A DNA stretch of 64,000 nt, from assembly GCF_018279165.1 (NCBI RefSeq), contig NZ_CP047289.1, forward strand, positions 1,362,501 through 1,426,500, given 5' to 3'. The position numbers were made by a program, and so were the translations under genes. Below, piece by piece: positions 23,892 through 35,386 of the stretch (the stretch's first letter is position 1; the number at the start of each line of letters is the position of its first letter). Under the pieces are notes generated by a model. That model was not told the origin of the DNA, made no database searches, and saw only the letters and a list, made by a program, of their open reading frames with translations. The stretch is from Falsirhodobacter algicola. Lineage in GTDB: Bacteria > Pseudomonadota > Alphaproteobacteria > Rhodobacterales > Rhodobacteraceae.

Positions 23892-23912
23892 CCTTTCGAA
23901 AGGCCGAATGCC

Positions 23913-25520
23913 ATGGCGATCACCTCTGCCAACCAGCTTGAACTTCTGCAGACCGCCGAGGCGGTGGCGCGTGAAAAGATGATCGACCCGGATCTGGTGA
24001 TCCAGGCGATGGAGGACAGCCTCGCCCGTGCCGCGAAGTCGCGCTACGGTGCGGACCTCGACATCCGCGTGAAGATCGACCGCAAGACCGGCCGCGCCTC
24101 GTTCGCGCGCATCCGCACCGTCGTCGCCGACGAAGAGTTCGAGAATCATCACGCGCAGCTGACGGTGAAGCAGGCGAAATCCTACCTTGCCGACCCGCAG
24201 ATCGGCCAAGAGGTCATCGACGAGGTTCCGCCCGTCGATCTGGGCCGCATCGCCGCGCAATCGGCCAAGCAGGTGATCCTGCAGAAGGTCCGCGAGGCCG
24301 AGCGCGATCGTCAGTTCGACGAGTTCAAGGACCGCAAGGGCACGATCATCAACGGCCTCGTCAAGCGCGAGGAATACGGCAACATCATCGTGGATATCGG
24401 CCGGGGCGAAGCGATCCTGCGCCGGAACGAGAAGATCGGCCGCGAAAGCTATCGCCCGAACGACCGCATCCGCTGCTACATCAAGGATGTGCGCCGCGAG
24501 CCGCGCGGACCGCAGGTCTTCCTCAGCCGCACCGACCCGCAGTTCATGGCCGAACTGTTCAAGATGGAAGTGCCGGAGATCTACGACAACATCATCGAGA
24601 TCAAGGCCGTCGCCCGCGACCCGGGCAGCCGCGCCAAGATCGCCGTCATCTCCTACGACAACTCCATCGACCCGGTGGGGGCCTGCGTCGGGATGCGCGG
24701 CAGCCGTGTGCAGGCCGTCGTGAACGAGCTGCAAGGCGAGAAGATCGACATCATTCCGTGGAACGAGGATCAGGCGACGTTCCTCGTGAACGCGCTGCAA
24801 CCGGCCGAAGTCAGCAAGGTCGTCATCGACGACGACGCCGGCAAGATCGAAGTCGTGGTCCCGGACGAGCAGCTCAGCCTCGCGATCGGTCGCCGCGGCC
24901 AGAACGTGCGCCTTGCCAGCCAGCTGACCGCGCTCGATATCGACATCATGACCGAGAGCGACGAGAGCGCGCGCCGTCAGGCCGAGTTCAACGATCGTAC
25001 GAATCTGTTCATCGAGACCCTTGATATCGACGAGATGATGGCCCAACTCCTTGTCTCGGAGGGCTTCACCAATCTGGAAGAAGTCGCCTATGTCGATCAG
25101 GACGAACTTCTGTCGATCGACGGCTTCGACGAAGGTACGGCCGCCGAGCTACAGGCCCGCGCCCGCGACCATCTCGAAGCCGCCAATGCCAAGGCGCTGG
25201 AAACGGCCCGCGCCCTTGGCGCCGAGGAGAGCCTGATCGAATTCGAGGGGCTGACGCCCCAGATGGTCGAGGCGCTTGCCAAGGACGGCATCAAGACCCT
25301 TGAGGACTTTGCGACCTGCGCCGATTGGGAGCTGGCCGGCGGCTGGACCTCGCAGGATGGCAAGCGCATCAAGGACGATGGCGTGCTGGAGCCGTTCGAT
25401 GTGTCTCTCGAAGAGGCGCAGACGATGGTGATGACGGCCCGCGTGATGCTGGGTTGGGTCGATCCGACCGAACTGGAGGCTTCGCAGGACGAGGCCGAAG
25501 AGGACGAAGAAGAGGCGTAA
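23913..25520 (+). CDS. nusA: transcription termination/antitermination protein NusA
   Basis: RNA polymerase-associated elongation, pausing and termination factor, 535 residues. Order: N-terminal RNAP-binding domain (QLELLQTAEAVAREKMIDPDLVIQAMEDSLARAAKSRYG), S1 domain (NGLVKREEYGNIIVDIGRGEAIL), KH1 and KH2 (SIDPVGACVGMRGSRVQAVVNEL; AIGRRGQNVRLASQLT), and two C-terminal acidic helix-hairpin-helix repeats (about 355-500; LLVSEGFTNLEEVAYVDQDELLSIDGFD, and the second ending at the acidic tail). All expected domains are present. It is followed immediately by the YlxR/L7Ae gene, whose ATG starts one base after the nusA TAA. Confidence 0.97.
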   Translation: MAITSANQLELLQTAEAVAREKMIDPDLVIQAMEDSLARAAKSRYGADLDIRVKIDRKTGRASFARIRTVVADEEFENHHAQLTVKQAKSYLADPQIGQEVIDEVPPVDLGRIAAQSAKQVILQKVREAERDRQFDEFKDRKGTIINGLVKREEYGNIIVDIGRGEAILRRNEKIGRESYRPNDRIRCYIKDVRREPRGPQVFLSRTDPQFMAELFKMEVPEIYDNIIEIKAVARDPGSRAKIAVISYDNSIDPVGACVGMRGSRVQAVVNELQGEKIDIIPWNEDQATFLVNALQPAEVSKVVIDDDAGKIEVVVPDEQLSLAIGRRGQNVRLASQLTALDIDIMTESDESARRQAEFNDRTNLFIETLDIDEMMAQLLVSEGFTNLEEVAYVDQDELLSIDGFDEGTAAELQARARDHLEAANAKALETARALGAEESLIEFEGLTPQMVEALAKDGIKTLEDFATCADWELAGGWTSQDGKRIKDDGVLEPFDVSLEEAQTMVMTARVMLGWVDPTELEASQDEAEEDEEEA

Positions 25521-26153
25521 ATGACGCGCGGTGGCCGGGACGACATGCGGGATGATCCCGAACGGAAATGCATCGTCACGGGCCAGAGCGGCCCGAGGGC
25601 GGGGCTGATCCGCTTCGGCCTCGGCCCCGAAGCGCAGGTGGTGCCCGACGTGCTCGGGCGGCTGCCGGGGCGCGGCTTCTATGTCTCGGCCGACCGCAAG
25701 GCGATCGAGACGGCGGCGAAGAAGGGGCTGTTCGCCCGCGCCGCCCGAAAGCCCGTGACGGTGCCCGACGGTCTTGCCGATGTGGTGGAGACGCAGATGG
25801 CACGGCGGGTCGTGGACCTGATCAGCCTCGCCCGCAAGGCAGGCGAAGCCGTGACGGGCTATGAGAAGGTGAAAGACTGGCTGGTGAAGGACAAGGCACG
25901 GATCCTTGTGCAAGCCAGCGACGGCTCGGAGCGCGGCAAGTCCAAATTGCACCCCCCGGGCGGGAGCGAAACGTTCATAGGCTGCCTGACCGCTCAGGAA
26001 TTGGGTTTGGCATTCGGACGTGAACATGCGATACACGGCGCGCTTGCGGCTGGTGGACTCACGACACGTGTTGTAGAGGAAGCGGCAAGACTCGCCGGGC
26101 TTCGCGGAAATATCGGCGGCAGGCCCGCCGGAAGGGATACGAAAGACGCATGA
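25521..26153 (+). CDS. RNA-binding protein, YlxR (DUF448) fused to L7Ae-like domain
   Basis: A 210-residue two-domain protein. The YlxR domain (about 10-85) includes [52 protein letters not shown], and the L7Ae-like domain (about 90-190) includes [55 protein letters not shown]. This fusion is usual in alphaproteobacteria and sits between nusA and infB, as here. It likely binds RNA in ribosome biogenesis or transcription, but the exact role is unknown. It overlaps infB by 4 bases (ATGA). Confidence 0.92.
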   Translation: MTRGGRDDMRDDPERKCIVTGQSGPRAGLIRFGLGPEAQVVPDVLGRLPGRGFYVSADRKAIETAAKKGLFARAARKPVTVPDGLADVVETQMARRVVDLISLARKAGEAVTGYEKVKDWLVKDKARILVQASDGSERGKSKLHPPGGSETFIGCLTAQELGLAFGREHAIHGALAAGGLTTRVVEEAARLAGLRGNIGGRPAGRDTKDA

Positions 26154-28642
26154 GCGATACAGACGGTAAGAAACCCCTCGGCATGGGTGGCGCCCCGCGT
26201 TCGGGGTCCGTGAAGCAAAGCTTCAGCCACGGCCGGACCAAAAGCGTTCTGGTGGAAACGAAGCGCAAGCGCGTTGTCGTGCCGAAGCCGACCGCTCCGG
26301 GGTCGGCCTCTGGCGGCGGCCAGCGTCTGGGCGATCCTTCGAAACGCCCCGCCGGCATCTCCGATGCCGAGATGGAGCGCCGCCTGAACGCGCTGAAGGC
26401 CGCCAAGGCCCGCGAGGCGGAGGATACCCTTCGCCGCGCCGAGGAAGAGCGTCAGCGCGAAGAAGAACGCCAGCGCCGCCGCGAGGAACTGGAAGCCCGC
26501 GAGCGCGAAGAGCGCGAGCGTCAGGAAGCCCTGAAGGCCAAGGCCGAGGAAGAGGAGCGTCTGAAGGCGCTTGCCGAAGCCGATGCCCGCCGCGCCGAGG
26601 CCGCCAAGCGCGCCGAAGCCGAGGCCCCTGCCCCGCGCCAGAACAACAACGGCCCGGCACCGGTGCGCACCGGTGCGCCCACCCCCCGCAAGTCCGAGCG
26701 TGAGCGCGAGGACCGCGACCGCGTGGGCAAAGGCCGCGAGGACAACCGCCGGTCGGGCAAGCTGACGCTGAACGATGCGCTGTCGGGCGAAGGCGGGCGT
26801 ACGCGCTCCCTCGCGGCGATGAAGCGCAAGCAGGAAAAGGCCCGCCAGAAGGCGATGGGCAGCCAGCGCGCCGAAAAGCAGTTCCGCGATGTCCGCATCC
26901 CCGAGACGATCGTGGTGTCGGAACTGGCGAACCGTATGACGGAACGCGCGGCGGACGTGGTCAAATCGCTCATGAAGATGGGCATGATGGTCACGATGAA
27001 CCAGACCATCGACGCCGATACGGCCGAGCTGGTGATCGAGGAATTCGGCCACCGCGCCGTCCGCGTCTCGGACGCGGATGTGGAGCAGGTGATCCACCAT
27101 GTGCAGGACAAGCCGGAAGATCTGGCCCCCCGCGCACCGGTCATCACGATCATGGGCCATGTCGACCACGGCAAGACCTCGCTTCTGGACGCGATCCGCA
27201 AGGCCAACGTCGTTTCGGGCGAAGCTGGCGGCATCACGCAGCATATCGGCGCCTATCAGGTGAAGACCGAAGGCGGCGCGCTGCTGACCTTCCTCGACAC
27301 GCCCGGCCACGCGGCCTTCACCTCCATGCGGGCCCGTGGCGCGCAGGTGACGGATATCGTGGTTCTGGTGGTTGCGGCCGATGACGCCGTGATGCCCCAG
27401 ACGATTGAGGCGATCAATCACGCCAAGGCCGCCAAGGTTCCGATGATCGTGGCGATCAACAAGATCGACAAGCCCGGCGCGAACCCGACCAAGGTCCGCA
27501 CCGATCTGCTTCAGCACGAAGTCGTGGTGGAAGAGATGTCCGGCGATGTGCAGGACGTCGAGGTTTCGGCCAAGACGGGTCTGGGTCTCGACAACCTTCT
27601 GGAGGCCATCGCCCTTCAGGCCGAGATCCTCGAACTGCAAGCCAACCCCGGTCGCGCCGCTTCGGGCGCCGTGATCGAGGCGCAGCTGGATGTCGGCCGC
27701 GGCCCGGTCGCGACGGTTCTGGTGCAGAACGGCACGCTGAAGCGCGGCGACATCTTCGTCGTGGGCGAGCAGTGGGGCAAGGTCCGCGCGCTCATCAACG
27801 ACAAGGGTGAGCGGGTGAACGAAGCCGGTCCTTCGGTTCCGGTCGAGGTTCTGGGCCTGAACGGCACGCCTGCCGCAGGCGACGTGCTGAACGTGGTCGA
27901 GACCGAGGCGCAGGCCCGCGAGATCGCGTCCTATCGTGAGAACGCGGCTAAGGACAAACGCGCCGCCGCCGGTGCCGCCACGACGCTGGAACAGCTGATG
28001 GCGAAGGCCAAGGCCGACAAGGACGTGGCCGAACTGCCGGTGCTGGTGAAGGCCGACGTGCAAGGCTCTGCCGAAGCGATCGTCCAAGCGTTGGAGAAGA
28101 TCGGCAACGACGAGGTGCGCGTGCGCATCCTGCATTACGGCGTGGGTGCCATCACCGACACCGATGTGGGCCTCGCCGAAGCGTCGAACGCGCCGATCAT
28201 CGGCTTCAACGTGCGTGCCAACGCTTCGGCCCGCAACTCGGCCAACCAGAAGAGCGTGGAGATCCGGTACTACTCGATCATCTACGATCTGGTGGACGAC
28301 ATCCGCGATGCGGCTTCGGGCCTCCTGAAGAACGAGATCCGCGAGCACTTCATCGGCTATGCCACCATCAAGGAAACCTTCAAGGTGACCGGCGTGGGCA
28401 TGGTGGCGGGTTGCCTCGTGACCGAGGGCGTCGCCCGTCGTTCGGCCGGTGTGCGCCTGCTGCGGGACAACGTGGTGATCCACGAAGGCACGCTGAAGAC
28501 GCTGAAACGCTTCAAGGACGAGGTGAAGGAAGTCATCTCCGGTCAGGAATGCGGTATGGCCTTCGAACGCTACGAAGACATCCGCCCCGGCGATGTCATC
28601 GAGATCTTCGAGCGCGAGGAAGTGGTCCGCACGCTCAGCTAA
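26150..28642 (+). CDS. infB: translation initiation factor IF-2
   Basis: GTPase delivering initiator fMet-tRNA to the 30S complex, 830 residues. The N-terminal region includes a highly charged Glu/Arg-rich coiled coil (about 65-165) and an RNA/30S-binding IF2_N element ([29 protein letters not shown]). The G domain shows [12 protein letters not shown] (G1), [10 protein letters not shown] (G2), DTPGHAAF (G3), NKIDKPGAN (G4) and SAKTG (G5). C-terminal domains follow, ending [15 protein letters not shown]-like. Start overlaps the ylxR gene by 4 bases. Two terminators lie downstream. Confidence 0.98.
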   Translation: MSDTDGKKPLGMGGAPRSGSVKQSFSHGRTKSVLVETKRKRVVVPKPTAPGSASGGGQRLGDPSKRPAGISDAEMERRLNALKAAKAREAEDTLRRAEEERQREEERQRRREELEAREREERERQEALKAKAEEEERLKALAEADARRAEAAKRAEAEAPAPRQNNNGPAPVRTGAPTPRKSEREREDRDRVGKGREDNRRSGKLTLNDALSGEGGRTRSLAAMKRKQEKARQKAMGSQRAEKQFRDVRIPETIVVSELANRMTERAADVVKSLMKMGMMVTMNQTIDADTAELVIEEFGHRAVRVSDADVEQVIHHVQDKPEDLAPRAPVITIMGHVDHGKTSLLDAIRKANVVSGEAGGITQHIGAYQVKTEGGALLTFLDTPGHAAFTSMRARGAQVTDIVVLVVAADDAVMPQTIEAINHAKAAKVPMIVAINKIDKPGANPTKVRTDLLQHEVVVEEMSGDVQDVEVSAKTGLGLDNLLEAIALQAEILELQANPGRAASGAVIEAQLDVGRGPVATVLVQNGTLKRGDIFVVGEQWGKVRALINDKGERVNEAGPSVPVEVLGLNGTPAAGDVLNVVETEAQAREIASYRENAAKDKRAAAGAATTLEQLMAKAKADKDVAELPVLVKADVQGSAEAIVQALEKIGNDEVRVRILHYGVGAITDTDVGLAEASNAPIIGFNVRANASARNSANQKSVEIRYYSIIYDLVDDIRDAASGLLKNEIREHFIGYATIKETFKVTGVGMVAGCLVTEGVARRSAGVRLLRDNVVIHEGTLKTLKRFKDEVKEVISGQECGMAFERYEDIRPGDVIEIFEREEVVRTLS

Positions 28643-28648
28643 GGATCT

Positions 28649-28674
28649 GGCCGGGCCTTCGGGTCCGGCCTTTT
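28649..28674 (+). terminator. intrinsic terminator of the rimP-infB operon
   Basis: GGCCGGGCC-TTCG-GGTCCGGCC (one G-U pair) followed by TTTTCG, starting 7 bases after the infB TAA. It is a classic UUCG-type terminator. Confidence 0.85.
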
Positions 28675-28687
28675 CGTTCGGGCATGA

Positions 28688-28716
28688 AAAAAGCCGGGCC
28701 ACGATGGCCCGGCTTT
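28688..28716. terminator. bidirectional terminator between infB and the 47-residue gene
   Basis: AAAGCCGGGCC, loop ACGAT, then GGCCCGGCTTT. Read on the minus strand the stem is followed by a run of six T, a strong terminator for the small gene at 28741-28884. Read on the plus strand it backs up the infB terminator. Confidence 0.82.
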
Positions 28717-28740
28717 CTTCTTATCTGTATCGCGGCTGGT

Positions 28741-28884
28741 TCAGGCGGCGACGGCGGGTGCCGTTACCGGACGTCCGACGAACGTCTTGCTGCCGACACT
28801 GACGATGATCCGACCGTCAGCAGCGTGATCGACGAACTGACCCTGCACCGAGATGCAGCTTCCAATGGTGATCGTGCGAAGCAT
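28741..28884 (-). CDS. 47-residue protein of unknown function next to infB
   Basis: A small reading frame too short for usual cut-offs: ATG 28884 to TGA 28741. GAGGGAG lies 8 bases upstream of the ATG, and a strong minus-strand terminator follows the stop, so it looks like a true monocistronic gene. The protein begins MLRTITIGSCISVQGQFVDH and continues with GRIIVSVGSKTFVGRPV, a short beta-rich SH3/OB-like pattern without signal peptide or membrane segment. Similar tiny proteins are, as far as I recall, common in Rhodobacteraceae and sometimes mislabelled as initiation factor. Function unknown. The upstream region (28885-28960) is unusually AT-rich for this window and may hold its promoter. 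Confidence 0.75.
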   Translation of the reverse strand: MLRTITIGSCISVQGQFVDHAADGRIIVSVGSKTFVGRPVTAPAVAA

Positions 28885-28983
28885 TGAATGTCTCCCTCTT
28901 GGCTTGCCCCATGAGAGATGCTGTACATAAAACCGTTAAGATTTCATCAAGAAAAATGCGCGATCGCTTGCTGATTAGCAGAA

Positions 28984-29003
28984 TTGTGATCGACGTGTCA
29001 CAA
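28984..29003. promoter_or_regulatory. CRP/FNR-like inverted repeat near mutT stop
   Basis: TTGTGA (28984-28989) and TCACAA (28998-29003) are perfect inverted arms, but with an 8-base centre instead of the 6 of a CRP site (or 4 of FNR). It overlaps the mutT stop and lies about 100 bases upstream of the 47-residue gene on the same strand. It could be an operator for that gene or a chance palindrome. Confidence 0.25.
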
Positions 29004-29396
29004 AATCGCCCTAAGGGATGGCAGCAGAGGCAGGTCTGCGGGGGGCATGGGATAGCTTTCCAGCGCCCCGACCTCGGCCCAATCCAGCGCCTGCCCCTCG
29101 CGCCCCGTGGGCGTGCCCGTCCAGCGCCGACAGGCGAAGAGCGGCATCATCAGATGGAAGCTGTCATAGGCGTGGCTGGCAAAGGTCAGCGGCGTCAGAT
29201 CGGCCGGATCGACGACGATCCCCAATTCCTCGGCCAGTTCCCGCACGAGAGCTGTTTCGGGCGACTCGCCGGGTTCGATCTTGCCGCCGGGAAATTCCCA
29301 CAGGCCCGCGAGGCTTTTCCCCTCGGGCCGCTGGGCCAGAAGGATGCGGCCCCGATCGTCGATCAGGGCCACGGCCGAAACGAGAACCAGCTTCAC
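28998..29396 (-). CDS. mutT: 8-oxo-dGTP diphosphatase MutT-like Nudix hydrolase
   Basis: Nucleotide-pool sanitising hydrolase, 132 residues. The Nudix box reads GGKIEPGESPETALVRELAEELGI, with all Glu residues of REx2EE present, after LLAQRPEGKSLAGLWEFP, the typical MutT wording. The start is GTG at 29396, overlapping the argJ stop (GTGA); the frame is open upstream inside argJ but that is not part of this gene. It ends ppiC-argJ-mutT. Exact substrate (8-oxo-dGTP versus another modified nucleotide) is a family inference. Confidence 0.9.
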   Translation of the reverse strand: MKLVLVSAVALIDDRGRILLAQRPEGKSLAGLWEFPGGKIEPGESPETALVRELAEELGIVVDPADLTPLTFASHAYDSFHLMMPLFACRRWTGTPTGREGQALDWAEVGALESYPMPPADLPLLPSLRAIL

Positions 29397-30730
29397 GAGC
29401 GGTAGTCGGCGTTGATGTCGATGTAGCGATGCGTCAGATCGCAGGTCCAGACGGTGCGCGCCGCGCGGCCCATCCCCAGATCGACCCCGATCACCAACTC
29501 CTCGTTCTTCATATAGGCCGCCGCCTCCTCTTCGGAGTAGGTGCGGCTGCGCCAGCCTTTCTCGGCCAGAACCATATCGCCGAGGGTGATCTTCAGCTTG
29601 TCGCGCTCGGCCGCGGCGCCGGATTTGCCGACGGCCATGACGATGCGGCCCCAGTTCGGATCCTCGCCCGCGATGGCGGTCTTGACCAAGGGCGAGTTCG
29701 CGATGGCCATGGCCACGCGGTGCGCGTCCTCGAGGCTGGCTGCACGGCGGACGCGGACCTCCACGAATTTCGTGGCCCCCTCGCCGTCGCGCACGACCTG
29801 CTTGGCCAGATCGAGCATGACGCCGCGCAGGGCGTCCTCGAAGGCCTTCGCGACGGGACCGCTGCGCACTTCGGCGGCCGGGCTCTGCCCCGTCGCCGCC
29901 AGCAGCAGCGCATCCGAGGTGGAGGTATCGCTGTCCACGGTGATGGCGTTGAACGTGTCGTTCACCTGCCGCGACAGCATGGTCTGAAGCCGCTGCGGCG
30001 CGATCTTGGCATCGGTGAAGATGTAGACGAGCATCGTCGCCATATCCGGCGCGATCATGCCCGAGCCCTTGGCGATCCCGGCGATGCGAATCTCGCCGCC
30101 CTCGCCCGCGACGGTGGCCGAGGCGCCTTTGGGGAAGGTGTCGGTGGTCATGATGGCGCGGGCGGCCATCTCGATCCCCGCCGAATCGAGCCCAGCCACC
30201 AGATCGTCCATCCGCGCCACGATCCGGTCGTGGGGCAGTGGCTCTCCGATCACGCCGGTGGAAGAGGAGAAGACCCGCGAGGCCGGAAGATCCAGCGCGC
30301 GGGCCGCCGCCGCCGTGACCGCCGCAACCGAGGCGACGCCCGCCTTGCCGGTGAAGGCGTTGGAGTTGCCCGAATTGACGACGATCGCCGCACCGGCCCC
30401 GCGGGGGACCGTCATGGCCAGCTTTTCCTGACAATCGAGCACGCAAGCCGCCCGCGTGGAGGAGCGCGTGAACACCCCCGCCACCGAGGTGCCGCCCGCA
30501 AGGCGGATCAGCGTCAGGTCCGTGCGCCCGGCATAGCGGATGCCGGCCTCCACGGCCGCGAACTCCACGCCCGCGATGTCGGGCAGGCGTGGAAAGCCCT
30601 CTTTGGGGGCAAGGGGCGAGACCGCCTTCGCCTTGGCCGGGGCCGGAGCGCCGGCGTCCAGCTTTGCCTTGGCCTTGTTCAGCTTTTTCTTCAGCGTCTT
30701 GGCTTCGGCCTTCCAGTCGGTCTTGCCCAT
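29393..30730 (-). CDS. argJ: bifunctional glutamate N-acetyltransferase / N-acetylglutamate synthase
   Basis: Arginine biosynthesis: transfers acetyl from N-acetylornithine to glutamate and may also use acetyl-CoA. The 445-residue precursor contains the autocleavage motif ATM-L in APDMATMLVYIF, where Thr becomes the nucleophile of the beta subunit. Other family segments: GVFTRSSTRAACV, NSGNSNAFTGK, SSTGVIGEPLP, GEGATKFVEV, AGEDPNWGRI, and C-terminal THRYIDINADYRS. The first ~35 residues are a Lys/Ala-rich, helix-prone extension absent from the usual ~400-residue enzyme; AAGGAATCC precedes ATG 30730, so I keep it. It lies 10 bases after ppiC. Confidence 0.94.
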   Translation of the reverse strand: MGKTDWKAEAKTLKKKLNKAKAKLDAGAPAPAKAKAVSPLAPKEGFPRLPDIAGVEFAAVEAGIRYAGRTDLTLIRLAGGTSVAGVFTRSSTRAACVLDCQEKLAMTVPRGAGAAIVVNSGNSNAFTGKAGVASVAAVTAAAARALDLPASRVFSSSTGVIGEPLPHDRIVARMDDLVAGLDSAGIEMAARAIMTTDTFPKGASATVAGEGGEIRIAGIAKGSGMIAPDMATMLVYIFTDAKIAPQRLQTMLSRQVNDTFNAITVDSDTSTSDALLLAATGQSPAAEVRSGPVAKAFEDALRGVMLDLAKQVVRDGEGATKFVEVRVRRAASLEDAHRVAMAIANSPLVKTAIAGEDPNWGRIVMAVGKSGAAAERDKLKITLGDMVLAEKGWRSRTYSEEEAAAYMKNEELVIGVDLGMGRAARTVWTCDLTHRYIDINADYRS

Positions 30731-30740
30731 GTCGGATTCC

Positions 30741-31634
30741 TTAGTTGCTCAACAAGGAATCGTCGCGAAGCACCGCCGGGTCAACCCCTTCTCCGGGGCG
30801 GGTGATGTCGGCGTTCTGCGTCACTTCGGACAGGTGCTTGGACACGGCCTCTTGCTGGATCTGGGTGGTCAGCTCGTCGCGCACATCGTCCAGCGTCGGC
30901 TTTTCGGCCTCGCGGGTGTCGTTCAGCTTGATCACATGCCAGCCGAACTGCGTCTGCACCGGATCGGACACTTCGCCGACCTCCAGCGAAGTCACGGCAT
31001 CTTGGAACGGCTGCACCATCATGCCGGCACCGAACCAGCCGAGATCGCCGCCATTCTGCGCCGCGCCGTCCGAGGATTTCTCCTTGGCGAGTTCGGCGAA
31101 GTCCGCGCCGTCGTCGAGTTGCTTCTTGATGTCCTTGGCCTCTTCCTCGGTCGGAACGAGAATGTGCGAGGCGTTGTATTCGGTCTGCGGCTCGGCATCG
31201 GCATATTGCGCGTCATAGGCGGCCTGCAGCGCCTCGTCGGTCACGGCCGCGCCTGCGACCTCTTCCAGCGCCTTGGAGGCGAGGTAGGACTGCCGCTCGA
31301 TCTCCATCGCGATCTCGTCCTTGGGCGTCAGGTTGCCTTCGGCCGAATCCGCCAGAATCTGCTGCTGGATCAGCTGCTCCATCACGCCCGAGAACAGCGT
31401 GTCATCGGGAAGCTGCTGATACTGGGCGGGCAGACGCTCGCGTAGGACCAGCATCTGGCCAAGCGTGATGTCCTTGCCGTTGACCGTCGCCACCACCGTG
31501 TCGGCGGTCGGATTCTCGATCCGGGGCGCGGTCTGGGCGTCGGCGGGGGCGGCGGGCTGTGCGTCCTGCGCAAGGCTCGGGGCGGCCAACACCAGCGTCA
31601 TCGCGGTGGCGCAGAGCATGTGTTTCATCAGCAT
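30741..31634 (-). CDS. periplasmic parvulin-type peptidyl-prolyl isomerase
   Basis: Periplasmic folding factor of the PpiC/SurA class, 297 residues. A signal peptide (MLMKHMLCATAMTLVLAAPSLAQ) is followed by a Pro/Ala-rich linker, an N-terminal chaperone-like helical region (GKDITLGQMLVLRERLPAQYQQLPDD, VMEQLIQQQILADSA) and one parvulin domain (ASHILVPTEEEA, DLGWFGAGMMVQPF, VQTQFGWHVIKL). The start at ATG 31634 follows GGAGAA. It leads ppiC-argJ-mutT and diverges from secA, an arrangement seen across this family. The secretion context fits the periplasmic function. Confidence 0.92.
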   Translation of the reverse strand: MLMKHMLCATAMTLVLAAPSLAQDAQPAAPADAQTAPRIENPTADTVVATVNGKDITLGQMLVLRERLPAQYQQLPDDTLFSGVMEQLIQQQILADSAEGNLTPKDEIAMEIERQSYLASKALEEVAGAAVTDEALQAAYDAQYADAEPQTEYNASHILVPTEEEAKDIKKQLDDGADFAELAKEKSSDGAAQNGGDLGWFGAGMMVQPFQDAVTSLEVGEVSDPVQTQFGWHVIKLNDTREAEKPTLDDVRDELTTQIQQEAVSKHLSEVTQNADITRPGEGVDPAVLRDDSLLSN

Positions 31635-31672
31635 CGTCTTCTCCCATGGGGCCGCACGAGGATCGCGCGACG

Positions 31673-31701
31673 TTGACTTGGCACCGACCACCCCTTACAT
31701 C
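31673..31701 (+). promoter_or_regulatory. probable secA promoter
   Basis: TTGACT (31673-31678) and TACATC (31696-31701) with 17-base spacing in the 194-base divergent gap between ppiC and secA. The implied secA leader is about 120 bases long. Confidence 0.45.
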
Positions 31702-31828
31702 GCAAGGCGCATGAGCGCAGGGCCGCCGGACCTTTCTGCCGTTTTAGGTAAGGCGGTCGGATCGGGCAAGGTGGCCGCCTCACACGATCTTGTCACGAGA
31801 CCCCGTTCAGGGGCCCATCGGAGAAAAC

Positions 31829-34546
<2,718 letters not shown>

Positions 34547-34551
34547 CGGCA

Positions 34552-34575
34552 AAGGCGCCCCGCGGGGCGCCTTTT
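34552..34575. terminator. bidirectional terminator between secA and radC
   Basis: GGCGCCCC-GC-GGGGCGCC flanked by AA and TTTT: a perfect 8-bp GC stem extended by A-T pairs. It serves secA on the plus strand (TTTT) and, with a shorter T-run, radC on the minus strand. Confidence 0.83.
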
Positions 34576-34579
34576 CGCA

Positions 34580-35326
34580 TCAGAGGTAGCCGGCGCTTCG
34601 GAAGGACAACTCCCGCTCCTTCCCGATGATCAGGTGATCGTGCAGCGTCACGCCCAGCACCTGCCCCGCATCCTGCACCTGCACGGTCATGGAGATGTCG
34701 GATTGCGAGGGCGTCGGATCGCCCGAAGGATGATTGTGCACGAGGATGATCGCCGAGGCGTTCAACTCCAGCGCCCGCTTCATCACCTCGCGCGGATAGA
34801 CGGGAACGTGGTCCACCGTCCCCTCTCCCTGCTGCTCGTCGGCGATCAGGACGTTCTTGCGGTCGAGATAGAGGACACGGAACTGCTCCGTCTCCCGGTG
34901 GGCCATGGCGGTGTGGCAGTAATCCAAAAGCGCATCCCACGAGGACAGCACCGGGCGGTTCATCACCCGCGCGCGCATCATCCGCTGCGCCACCGCTTCG
35001 AGGATCTTCAGATCCTGCACCACGGCCTCCCCCACCCCCTTCACGGCCAGAAGGCGCGCACGGGGGGCGGTGACGGCACGGTTCAGATCGCCGAACGTGT
35101 CCAGCAGCAGCCGCGCCAGCGGTTTGACATCCTGCCGCGGGATGGAGCGGAAGAGCAGCAGTTCCAGCAGTTCGTAATCCGGCATCGCCGCCGCCCCGCC
35201 TTCGGCGAAACGAGCGCGCAGGCGCTTGCGGTGATCGGCGATATAGGAGGGCAGCCGCCCGGAGAGGGGCGTTGCAAGGGCCTCATCCTCGTCGAACAGG
35301 CGCGGGGCTTCGTGAAACGATTTCAT
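34580..35326 (-). CDS. radC: RadC family JAB1/MPN domain protein
   Basis: A 248-residue protein. The N-terminal UPF0758 helical region (DYELLELLLFRSIPRQDVKPLARLLLDTFGDL, VKGVGEAVVQDLKILEAV) contains a helix-hairpin-helix-like element, and the C-terminal JAMM domain has the metal motif HNHPSGDPTPSQSD with upstream Glu in the NASAIILV strand region. Despite its name its DNA-repair role is not established; metalloprotease or DNA-associated function is inferred from the JAMM motif. It converges on secA and is separated from dnaJ by a terminator. Confidence 0.93.
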   Translation of the reverse strand: MKSFHEAPRLFDEDEALATPLSGRLPSYIADHRKRLRARFAEGGAAAMPDYELLELLLFRSIPRQDVKPLARLLLDTFGDLNRAVTAPRARLLAVKGVGEAVVQDLKILEAVAQRMMRARVMNRPVLSSWDALLDYCHTAMAHRETEQFRVLYLDRKNVLIADEQQGEGTVDHVPVYPREVMKRALELNASAIILVHNHPSGDPTPSQSDISMTVQVQDAGQVLGVTLHDHLIIGKERELSFRSAGYL

Positions 35327-35361
35327 CCGCCCAGATTGCGCAGAGATGGTTAGCGAATGAT

Positions 35362-35384
35362 TAAGGCCGCCCGAAGGCGGCCCC
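35362..35384 (-). terminator. terminator of dnaK-dnaJ
   Basis: On the minus strand GGCCGCC-TTCG-GGCGGCC is followed by TTAATCATT. It is a stable UUCG hairpin with a weak T-run, starting a few bases after the dnaJ stop at 35387. Confidence 0.7.
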
Positions 35385-35386
35385 GA

